Source: Dermacentor variabilis (Eukaryota > Arthropoda > Arachnida > Ixodida > Ixodidae). From it: 64,000 bases of DNA. A model generated the notes under the pieces. That model worked only from the letters and a program-made list of their open reading frames with translations, was not told the origin of the DNA and did no database searches. The DNA lies in contig NC_134572.1 of assembly GCF_050947875.1 (NCBI RefSeq), positions 123,703,105 through 123,767,104 on the forward strand, in the 5' to 3' direction. Position numbers and translations under genes: made by a program. Below are positions 37,101-48,394 of the stretch, in pieces. How positions within the stretch are numbered: position 1 is the first letter of the stretch; each line of letters starts with the position of its first letter.

Positions 37101-40100
37101 TGAGAGTGCGGCGAGGAGAAAGGCTCAGACTGCACTGGGCGAGGAGGCCTTGGAGGGAAAGCTTGGCGTATCTGTGTGGCTGCTTCACATTTTTGGCTGA
37201 TAAGATCCACACGAAGTGCTTCATGAGTCCTGTGCCCCTTCTTTATGTTCGGGTCTGCTGGCGCAAAAACCACTTTGCAAGGCTTGAAGCAGCTCCACTT
37301 GCTGAGCAGCCAGGGTGCTTGAACTTGTTGTGTTCCCTCTCCTTTCCCTTCCCTGTACAGGCCAAGTTTGTTCCCATGACTGGCGACTGTTACATAGTGA
37401 GCTGTGCCCGTGATGGCCTGGTTCGGTTGGCGGAACTATCCTCGACGGGTGTCTGCAAGACAACCAGGAGACTTGCTCAGCACAGGGCTACTGCCCACAA
37501 GGTAAAGGCTCGTTGCAGAATGTGCCACACATAGTTGCGTGCCCCATATTATAGAAAGATTCATGGGAAGATATTCTGGGACTGTATTCACTTTTGAGTA
37601 TACGCTCACTTTCACTAGATCTTGCGTAACCCAGCACCGGACATGTCAACGTATATGGCTGACAGCGTTCTTGGCTCTGTGCCAACCTTGCCGTCTTCTC
37701 TCAATGCCAGGAAGGCTGTTGACCATATACTTCGTCATGTCTGGTGACGAGTTGCACAAAATCTAGTGAAAGTAATTGTATCCCCGAAAGTGATCGCCTG
37801 AGAATACTTCCCTCTGGTTTACTAGGTGTGCTGTACGGTCCACTGTTGAAGGCAACACGCATTTAGTACTTCGCTAACAATTACAAGTGAATTACAGCAT
37901 GAAGGTATGCAGACCATTTTTTAATGCATGAGTGTCCGCCTAATGTGTCCTATTAGCCACATCTTTCTCTTGATAAAGCAGAAGTGGTTCAGTTATATTG
38001 GCTTTATTACCAGGTGCAGTTAAAGCTCGATCTTGCGAAACCCGATTTTACGAAGTTCCCTACGTTAAAAAGAAATTTCCATTCCCTGGCAGGTACCCAT
38101 AGGGTTCAGTGTTACCATCAACCCGAATTAACAAACTTGGCCGAACTTGATTTAACTAAGTTTTTCCTGAAATAAATGAGTTAAAAGAAGTGGTGGTTTC
38201 TTTCTAATTTTGACGCAGACAGGTTCTTTGAGCTTGTGCTCTAAAGCTATTGCATTAAAACATCTAGGCGTCATGGTCACCTCCCTAGCTTTATTTTGTG
38301 AAAATGCCGGCGCTCTCTCGGTCGGTCTCCCATTCCAGTACCAGCAGATTTCCTCCCTGGTCATCGCACACCGCATTCACGGCTACCTCCTCCAACCCTA
38401 TTGCAATAAGCATCTTCACCTATCTGTTTCACAGATAGGTGAAGACGGGTGTCTGTGCCCATGGAAGCATGCTGCGCACTTTATTTAAGTCGATAACACA
38501 AATGTGCTGCTGTTCCCTGCTTCAGGCGGCGCAAAGTGGGAGTCCTGTTTCACTATGGCACCATTATAGGCATTGCAATTCGGCACCACTCACCAGCTTT
38601 GATTTCGTTAAGGTAAAATAAATGCTGGGATTTTACGTGCCAAAACCACGATGTGATTACGAGGCATGCTGTATGGTAGATTCTGATTAATTTTGACCAC
38701 TGAGGTTTCTTTAACTTGCACCCAATGCACATGGAAAGCAGTACAATGCACATGCAAGGACAAAGAAGCATACATGCTGCACTCACTGTTCTATATGTGT
38801 GCACTGCTTTGTCTTTCTGTGGGTCTTGTAATACATAGCACAGTTTTTATGGCCCTGTATGTGCATCTTCATCACATATTAGTTCAATACACCCATAGTC
38901 TGAGTTCTTAAGAGGTTAAAAACATTTTGAACGTGTCCCTCTATTAACTGTGGGCATCGCAAATTCCGTAACTTTCTCTGTGAGTTACCCTCATTTTTCT
39001 GTGTTAGGTGTGCATGCCTCTAGCCTTTTTCGTGGGTCGTTCCCACAGCCATGTGCAATCTAAAAATGTGGGCCAATCTCAAAGATACTGCAGTAAAAAA
39101 ATTTAAACAGCCCAATGCTCCTGCTCTCCTCACATGGGGGGGGACATGACAGTGCTGTGCACAGAGACTCTGCCTCATTTGCGCCCCCAGCTTACTCAGG
39201 AAGGTATTCTCTTGGATCGTCTTCAATAGAGGTCAATTCGATTTCCAACATAAAAAAAAAAATTGCCACTAGGGAACCTTTCGAGTTAAGCAGCTTAATT
39301 TCTTACATTCTGCAGCTTAAAAAAAGAAGGCATTGCTGACTTTATAAAAGCACAGACAGGTGATTGTCTGTTTATCTTTATATATGGTCAGTGTTGCCTT
39401 TTTGTTTTGACAATGACTTTCCCACACCAATTGAGCTATAGAAACTTGTCACAGTTGACTACTGTTCATATCACCTTTATACAGTAGAACCTCGTTAATT
39501 CGAAGTCCGTCAAATCGCGAAAAATCATCTAATTAACCGGGTTTTCGAATTATCAAAAATGGACGAAAAACGAGAAATAAACCTACGAAATGTGGCTGTA
39601 TCAACACTGCATCTTTATTTCGCCTGAAAAACGGTCACTTGAAGTACCGTATTTACACTATTGTAAGACGACTCGAATGTAAGTCGACCCCACCCCCCTG
39701 CATATCGCGTGACAGGAAAAAAAAAAGGAGAGCATACTTGAGGGCGCATTATAACGAAAATTTATTAGTAGCTGACATGGTCACTGGACTACTCGTCTTC
39801 ACTAGTGCTGCCATTCTCATCGTTGCTACGGTCCCACAGCGCGTCGTCGTCTCGAGAAATTTCACATTTGGCAAACCACCGCACCACATCTTGTGGAACA
39901 GCAGCCCACGCCGAATGCACCCAACCACACGCAGCCGTCAGGGAGGCTCTTTTGACAGGTCCGGTTGGTGTAATTTCGCGGTCATCTGCCGCTAGCCACA
40001 AGTACTCACAGCGGAGCAGGTCCTTAAAGGCGAAGATCCAGGCTTGTTTCATGACCATGTCGCACTTCACTGGCAGGGACCGATTGCGCATTTCAGCGAC

Positions 40101-43100
40101 GTACGCGGCAAGCTTAGCTCACAGCTCTGGAAAGCATCCAGACTTCGGCACGTAAAAAATTACTCACTTGCCGTCACAGGTGAAAATTTCGCTTCGCTGC
40201 GGTCGCCACTCTCGCACCACCTGTTCAGAAACATCGAACTTCCGGCCCGCTGCGCAGTGATTTGTTTCTTCGGCGTAAAGGATGGCAGCCCTCTTGAACG
40301 CTACTGTGAACGAGTGCCGAATGATTAGTGGGCCGGGAGCACTCATGACGACTGAGGAAGCATAGGAGTAGCACGTAGCCGGCAGTCAAGTGGAACGCGT
40401 CAAACAGATGCCTTTAGTCAAGAAAGCTAAGTGCAAGAGGCAAAGAGAAACCCGCGAGCAGTGCTCTTCCATGAACTACCGATACTCCCTGGAAGCGCCG
40501 CCATTCTGAGGGTGCCGCCGTGAATGGAACAGCGGCGCTTCCATCAACTATCGACACCCCCTCATGAGTGTTGTGTGCTCTGTAAAAATCTCAAAAATGT
40601 TGAAAAACCCTTCCGAAAAGCGAAAAAACGCGCGGAATAGCGAAAAGCTACGAGTAGGGCCATAGAGCAAACAAAATTCTAACTACATTGTAGCTCCCGT
40701 TGATCTCGCTTTTTTGGCAGTGCCATGTTTTGGTTTCGATTGTAAGTCGACCCCTCCCCCCTTCACATCAGATTTTCAAATTTAAAAAAGTGGTCGACTT
40801 ACAATCGTGTAAATACAGTAGTCATCAATGCATGGCTTGGCGCGGTAGTTAGCCGCACCGTTGGCGGCGTCCTCCAGTCTGCTTACAGTGCGCAGCAATT
40901 CACTGTTACCGCTGCGGATCACGGAGGCACGGAAAAATCATGGAGGACATGGTTTAAACTGACGTAGTATCTGGATATGGGCATGCTGGCTGTTCAAATT
41001 ATCCGGCAAAATTTGCATGCAAACTGTTGGGACCGCCGAAAACCTTTGAATTACGCGGGATTTCGAATAAACAGAGTTCGAATTAACAAGGTTTTACTGT
41101 AGTAGCACCAAAATGACTTGTTGAATTATCTGACACTGGAATTAAAGGAAGGACATGAAAGCATCCCAATTTGTTGTCGCTTTACTTGCTATGTAATCTG
41201 CAATGGCTGACATCTCAATTAAAAACACTTGGGATAGAATGATGTGCAAACACTGTGATACAAACACCTCTTCAGTATTGGCCTTGGGTTGGACCCATTA
41301 TGTGGCATATCAAGCTTCTGTTATGTTCGAGCACAATTGCCCTCATGTCTCGTTGCCGATTGCAGTTGTACCTAATGCAGTTGGTACTTGTCATGGGGCT
41401 GCACAATCTCGATAAAAATGGCGACTGTGAGAAGCAGCAGATGTTTTGTGACAAAATCCGAATGCTTCAGCGATCTCTTCTTAGCACATGTGGTGGTCAT
41501 ATTCTCATCAATGCGAAAATTGTGTCCTTTGTTTAAGCACACTCTTATTTTTTATCTCCATAGAGATGGATCTCAAAGGAACACATTGACCTTGTCAAAG
41601 CAAGTGCCAAACAACAGTTTTGACCATACATTTACATTTGACCATACAGCTGGTCAACAATATTTCTGATCTATAATATCACACTTAGTTTTTAGAGAAA
41701 TACTTAAATATTTCATTTTATATTTATTTGAGCAATATGAAGAAGAAGAAAAAGAATAAAGACATTCTACACGAAGTCTATCTTATCTAGCTAGTTCAGG
41801 GGCTTTAATGGCATTAGCCGCTGCTCTGTCAAGATAAGTTTCCTAATACCCTCTGCCATATGCTCCTCTGCTGCTTGTTTCCGTCTATTTTATTTCTGAG
41901 GGATGGTCATAAAATTCTTACACAGTCGAACCTCGATATATTGAAGAGTGCAGTGATCGCGATATAGTTCGATGTAGCCAGAATTCAATATATGAAATCA
42001 CGTAAAAAATGCGTCAAAAACTGCTGCAAATCAATCGATGAACCAAGGGTGCAATCGGGGATGGTTGTTCGGAGCACGCATTCTGTTGTGCCACGTGCAT
42101 TTGGCCTAGGCCGCGCCAACTTCGTCAGCAGGGAGCACGCATTTGATTGGGCCGCACGCAATCAGCCTAGGTCGCGCCAACTTTGTCAGCCGCGTGAAGT
42201 CGGCATGGCCTAGGCTAATCACGCGTGGCGGAAGCGAATGCACACTCCAAACAACAATCCCCGATCACACCCCAATTGTGGCACAGTAAATGCAGTCGAA
42301 TCCACTTATAATGATACCGGTTTTAACAATATATTAGTTATAACAATGAAAAGCTGCTGCACCGTCAACTTTTGTATGTTTTCTATGGAGAAATAACCCA
42401 CTTACTACAATGTCCCCATGGTGCATTATCACTTATAACAATAATGCAGCTTGGCAATGAGTCTGGCTGCTAAGTGTCCGTGCCAAAAGGTTATGGAATG
42501 CAAAATCCTTGAAAAGAAAAACGAAAAAGTGAAATGCGGGCCGCCGCACACTTCTCTCCATGAGATATCCACGCCAGCTTTGCGCGCATCTCTGCCGTCA
42601 CCCTTCCACCCCTCCAAAACACGAATTGACTGCCACGACTGCACTGACTAGACTACCGACATAAAATGCTGGCGCTGCTTCCCGATTGCTCGGTAGGCCT
42701 CTATGGCTGGGCCCTCATTCTGCGCAATTATGCTAACGGATGAAGTCGCTGGTGCTTGTCTTTGTTCGTTGCATCAAAGTCGTTCCTGTCCACATAGTTT
42801 CTCGGCCTCATTTGACTCACCGCCAAAACAGAACATGGCTGATCCACCCGCTGATCAGCTGCAATGCACAATGTTGCCGGTGAAAAGAAAGCGCAACGAA
42901 GTGCTTCTAACCAATGAGGTGATTGTCATGAACGTGCTTGCAACAGATAGCAACAGTGATGGCCACAATGGCAGTGCTGATGCGGTAGGGCTAGGTAGGG
43001 CAGGCTACCTCAACATTGTACCCGCGGGAGGTCTTGTAGATAATTCAATCCCTCATGGGCTTATTTTCGCAAGGGGTACCTTCCGCTTCACCATGTGAAG

Positions 43101-45043
43101 CACCTGGATGCCTTGAAGAAGGATGTTGGCAAGCTTCACATAAATCAAGCAAGGCTGACGGACATGCGGTTTTCTCATGCAAGCCAGTGGAAAGTATGTG
43201 GCGAGATGGTTGTGACGATCAGCCGCGGCAACATTCCCACATCTTTTAAAAGACGCCTTTTGATACCATCAAAGTGATGCCTCTGCGGAGCTCGTATGTC
43301 ACTAGCTGCCCATGACCCCTGTTTGCAGTTGTTATAGCAGTGCCATTCTTGAACGCCGACAGCTGCGGCTTGTTAACAACACGCGATTGCAGTGGACAGG
43401 AAACAGAGTTAAAGAGTTAAACGAGTTGACACAGTCAAAAGACGGACGGATGAAGGTGGTGGGGAGAACTGGCCTCCCCACCATTATAGTTCTCGGAACA
43501 GCTATCCATCCCCCATTTTGATTTCTTTTTTAAATGCAACCCAGTTATAACAATGGAATTTTCGTGGCACTTGAATATTGTTATAAGTGACTTTGACTGA
43601 CTGTACTAACTTGAAGCTTTTCACAAAGTATTTATTTCTTTGGCTTAAAGTACTGCAGCAGTGCAGCCTGCTTTTTGTTGACAGCCCCATGCTTAAACAT
43701 GGAGTCCTCAACAAAAGTACTGCAGCAGTGCAGCCTGCTTTTTTGTTGACAGCCCCATGCTTAAACATGGAGTCCTCAACATACTCTAAACGATCCACAA
43801 GCGATAGGCTGATGCCCTCTATTGCACCGCAGTAGTGGCGAGGAAGGGCCTAAGCAGCTACAGCCCCAGTTGAAGTCGGGAGTGGGGCAACATCAGCGCT
43901 TGCGATATCAACCTCGGCAGCGTCTTCGTTTGGCTGCTACTTCTGCTGCAATCTCCACGTCCGTCAATCGAAGCATTTTGAAACACTGTCACTAACAAAG
44001 TATGAAGTGGCGTCTGCCAAGGCATCTATGAGTGAGCCCAGTGAGCGCGCGCCGTCACACGTCATTGTGGATGCAAACCGTCAGTTCTCACGAGGCTCGG
44101 CAGGCACAGAGCGCGGCACCGAGAAGGAGTCAGTGCGACAAATGCAATGCAGCGTTGATGTGGTCGAACTAGCCAAGCTGCCGCGTGCGTACACCACTAC
44201 GTTCAAATGACGCCCTCAGTGTGATCGATCTGTGCAGCTGCGGTTTGCAGCAGTCGGAAATGCCAGTCGCGCCACCGCTATCTTTGAGGGTGTTGTGGGA
44301 AAGTTCACCGCCTGTCAACACCGTGCACGTGATCCTGGGTGGTGCCTTTCAATATATCCATTCTACGTCCGACCGAAATAAAAAATTTAAAATGCATCCT
44401 ATTTTCCAGGTGATATAGAAAGTGTTCAATATACGCAATAATTCGATATATCTGTGTTTGATATATTGAGGTTTGACTGTAGCTCTACTCTAAAGGGATA
44501 CTAAAGGCAAAAATTATTTAGCTGCATTAATTACCTTTCTACTATACCATAAAGAAAGCCGCTTACTATGAGAGGAGGCATAAGCCAGGCAAGACGTAAA
44601 TATTCGACATATAATGTTGTCTTGAAGCTCCCACACGAGCTCGCCATGAGGTGGTATATTTTCGTGGCAGAGTATTCAGGTTTATTGAACATCAAAAATT
44701 TAGAAATAACCCTCTCAAAATTCAGGTTGATGCAAGACATCTGCTGCATCCCGAGATTTTTTTCTTGTAGGACACTTAAGCAGCCCCCGTAGGGATAAGG
44801 GGTTGCCAACGGCACTACGCCTCGGCACACTGCACATTGTGGTTGGCACATCTGCTAACCAACCACAGTCTGATACAAGCTGAAGGAAACAGTAGTGAAC
44901 AACCATATTTACTATAGCATTTATTAGGATTGCAGCTCGCGATTCAGGGCAGCCAGCAGGCACGTACCCAGGGGGGGGCCCGGGGGGGGCCCGGGGGGGC
45001 CCGGGGGGGCCCGGGGGGGCCCGGGGGGGCCCGGGGGGGCCCG

Positions 45044-45074
<31 letters not shown>

Positions 45075-48000
45075 AAATCAAGTGGCATAACCCCCCCCCT
45101 CTCCCCACTCACGCCACCACTCCTTCCACATTCCTAAAGCGCCGCCAGATCAATGTTGAGACTTCGCAGCTGTTCATCGGTCAGCATTGTGATGACTTTT
45201 TCACTCCTTTTAGATGGCGGTAGTTATCGGCATCTCTTGTAATGTGAAGGACAGTTTTCTCGTAGATTCCGCACCCGCACGATTAACTCGAGAAGCGTTT
45301 CGTTGTCACCATCTATTCAACCGTCACGCCCATAGCTGTTGCTTTGTTAGTTCAACCTTCTTTGTTTAGGCTGATCCTGGGACCAGGAGGGGGATGCGGC
45401 TGTTACTCAGCTGGTCTGTACTCTCATGGAACGAGTTGCGGCCGGAGAAAACGCCAATTGCGTTTAACTTATCCCTATGCTTCATTGTTTCCTTGAGTTA
45501 ACGGCTCGCCGCGACGCTGGCAGATGCCCGGAACCATATACACGTGATATGGGTTAGATAAGGTGGGAAATAAAGTAATATGGAAGAGTGTCCATCGTGA
45601 AACCCTGCAATAACCCTTAAACCCATAAGCAAGATGACTGTCGCCCATTACCTCGTCTGTTTTTCCCTAACTGTATAGCACTTTATGTGCAAAATTGGCA
45701 ACTGGAAATAAAAATCGCAACACCCGCCGTGGTTGCTCAGTGGCTATGGTGTTGGGCTGCTGAGCACAAGGTCGCGGGATCGAATCCCAGCCATGGCGGC
45801 CGCATTTCGATGGGGGCGAAATGCGAAAACACCCGTGTACTTAGATTTAGGTGCACGTTAAAGAACCCCAGGTGGTCGAAAATTTCCGGAGTCCTCCACT
45901 ACGGCGTGCCTCATAATCAGAAAGTGGTTTTGGCACGTAAAACCCCAAATATTATTATTATTATTGATAAAAATCGCAAGGAGTTGAGAAATTAAGCGAT
46001 CTACTAAGGAAGAGAGCCAAGGCAACAACCAAACTGCAAGCAAAAGCGAATAATAAAAAAGTTAAACGTTGTTTATGAGAATATTTATGGATCAACATCT
46101 TTTTATTTAAAAAGGAAGTAGAGAAAACGCCGCCGGAAGTGGAGAACAATTACTTGTTTTGAATGACGCTTCTACAGTTATCGGTCGAACCGCCTCACGT
46201 AGCCACTTCTCTGCTGTGCTTATGTGGGTGTTTTTCTAACTTTGCGCAGTGAGCGCAGTACATCTAGAATCGTAGAGTCCTGCGCTCTACGCGGTTGTAT
46301 GGGACTGGCGGCCGCACAGCGTTACACAATTCGCGGAACTGTCAAAACTGATCAACAAGGCGAAAATAACTGATATTCGAAACTATAACATGAGAAAGAC
46401 TGAAGAAGCCGTAAAAAATGAACGCAGCCTGAAATCAGTAAAAAAGAAACCTGGCATAGGACAGATCACGATGTATGCACTAAAAGATGAGAAGGATAAT
46501 ATCATCAGCAATCTCGAAGATATAGTAAAAGCAGCGGAAAAATTCTAAGCTGACCTGTATACAGTACCCACAGGAGTCACGATAGTTCATTTAGAAACAG
46601 TAATGAACAGGATACAGAAACTCTCCTATAACTAGCGATGAGGTCAGAAGGGCCCTGCAAGACATGAAACGATGAAGAGAGGGAGGATAAGGTGGAATAA
46701 CAGTCGATTTAATCAAAGATGGAGGAGACATAATGCTTGGAAAACTGGTGGCTCTTTATACGAAGTGTCTATCGACTGCAAGGGTCCCAGAAAACTGGAA
46801 GAATGCAGACATTATACTAATCCACGCAAAAAAGGAGACGTTAAAGAATTCAACAATTATGGGACCATTAGCTTGCTCCCAGTATTATATAAAATATTTA
46901 CCAAATAATCTCCAATAGAACAAGGTTAACACTGGATTTTGTCAACCAAGGGAACAGGCTGGCTTTAGGAAGAGATACGTTACAATGGATCACATCCATG
47001 TCATCAACCAGGTTATCGCGAAATCTGCAGAGTACAATAAGCCTCTCTATGTGGCTTATATCGATTACGAAAAGGCATTTGATTCAGTAGAGATACCAGC
47101 AATCGTAGAGGCACTACGTAATCAAGGAGTACAGAACGCTTACGTAAAAAGCTTGGAAATTATTGCTACATGCGTGAGGTATTTGTTTGTTTGAACGAGG
47201 CGCGTAGGCGCCATCACTCCAGAAAAGAGGAGGAAGAACGAACTGAGCTCGCGCTGTGAATCTAACCGGTCAGCGCTGCAACCGTTGTTGTAAATATAAT
47301 CTGTAAATAGTTTCTCGTCTTACTGACTCGTCTTTCGCGTTAGAATATCTACAGAGGTTCTACAGCTACCTTAATTCTACACAAGAAAAGCAGGGAGATA
47401 CCTATAGAGAAAGGGGTCAGACAGGGAGACACAATTTCTCCAAAGCTATTTTCTGCGTGCTTAGACGAATTCAAGCTATTAAACTGGGAAGGCTTAGGAG
47501 TAAAGATCGACGGCAAATATCTCAGCAACCTTCGGTTTGCCGATTACATTGTTCTATTCAACAACAATGCAGACGAGTTACAACAAATGATTGGAGACCT
47601 TAACAGATAGAGTGTAAGAGTGGGGTTGAATATTATTAGGCAGAAGATGAAGATAATGATAAATAGCCGGGCAAAGGAACAAGAGATCAGGATGGCCAGT
47701 CGGCCACTAGAGACTGTGAAGGAGTACGTTTACCTAGGTCAATTAATCAGAGGGAACCCTGGTCATGAGAAGGAAATTCACAGAAGAATAAAAATAGATT
47801 GGATCGCATACGGCAGACATTGCCAGCTCCTGACTGGAAGCTTACCATTATTATTGAAAAGTAAGGTGTGCAATCAGCGCATTTTGCCAGTGCAATATGT
47901 CCAGTGCCAATGCATTTGCCAGTGCATTTGCCAGTGCATTTCCCAGTGCATTTTGCCACTGCATATGGAGCAGAGACTTGAGAGCAAGTTAAGGACCACG

Positions 48001-48341
48001 CAAGGAGCAATCGAACGAAGATTGCTAGGCATAACGTTAAGAGAGAAAGAGAGTGGTTTGGATCAGAGAGCGAACGGCTATAGATGATATTCTAATTGAC
48101 ATCAAGAGGAAAAAATGTAGCTGGGCAGGTCGTGTAATGCGCCGGTTAGATAACCGTTGGAGCATTAGGGTTACAGAATGGGTACCAAGAGAAGGGAAAC
48201 GCAATCGAGGACGACAAAACACTAGGTGGAGCGATGAAATTAGGAAATTCGCGGGCGCTAGTTGGAATTGGTTGGCGCAGGACAGGGGTAATTGGAGATC
48301 GCAGGGAGAGGCCTTCGTCCTGCAGTGGGCATAAAACAGGC

Positions 48342-48394
<53 letters not shown>

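Larger units (their letters stand above)
31727..37360 (+). other. DCAF8 intron 3
   Basis: This intron holds a hairpin repeat (32570-32691), a Tigger-like element (32692-33785), another (35510-36613) and a hAT transposase fragment (about 36735-37120). Stretches 31730-32560, 33790-35500 and 37120-37360 show nothing I can support. Confidence 0.75.
39480..41101. mobile_element. Tigger-like element (TTAATTCGAA ends) with a pogo-like element inside
   Basis: The left end is TACAGTAGAACCTCGTTAAT and the right end, reversed, TACAGTAAAACCTTGTTAAT, both followed by TCGAA, with TA at the edges. Without the insertion at 39645-40820 it is only about 450 bp, so it is a MITE-sized derivative. Confidence 0.85.
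41921..44481. mobile_element. Tigger-like element (ATATATTGA ends) with another Tigger-like element inside
   Basis: The left end reads CACAGTCGAACCTCGATATA and the right end, reversed, TACAGTCAAACCTCAATATA. An unrelated TIR element occupies 42291-43605. The remaining sequence includes a frame at 44007-44210 without a recognised domain and a 67-bp tandem duplication. Confidence 0.75.
46672..48334 (+). pseudogene. RTE-like reverse transcriptase pseudogene
   Basis: The frame is broken into at least four pieces by shifts and by an insertion near 47157-47345. The catalytic FADD is FADY (about 47536-47548), so even a repaired frame would lack one of the paired aspartates. A 12-bp unit is repeated at 47880-47962 where related proteins read GAETW. 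The last piece, 48053-48334, is an intact C-terminus ending at the 3' tail. Confidence 0.85.
46330..48391 (+). mobile_element. RTE-like LINE, decayed copy with (ATG)n tail
   Basis: Reverse transcriptase pieces occur in order over 46.3-48.3 kb: [18 protein letters not shown] (finger region), [38 protein letters not shown], a [10 protein letters not shown] stretch at the catalytic site, and a C-terminal part with EYVYLGQLI...RRIKI. The last part reads [20 protein letters not shown], and the copy ends with CCTTCGTCCTGCAGTGGGCA and (ATG)n. The 5' end and endonuclease are missing. Confidence 0.88.

Noticed and set aside
44924..45223. Gly/Pro-rich, collagen-like frames
   Set aside because: They are artefacts of the G7C3 tract and C run.
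45721..45800. A genuine tRNA gene
   Set aside because: The head is only tRNA-like, is joined to a SINE body and is flanked by a target duplication.
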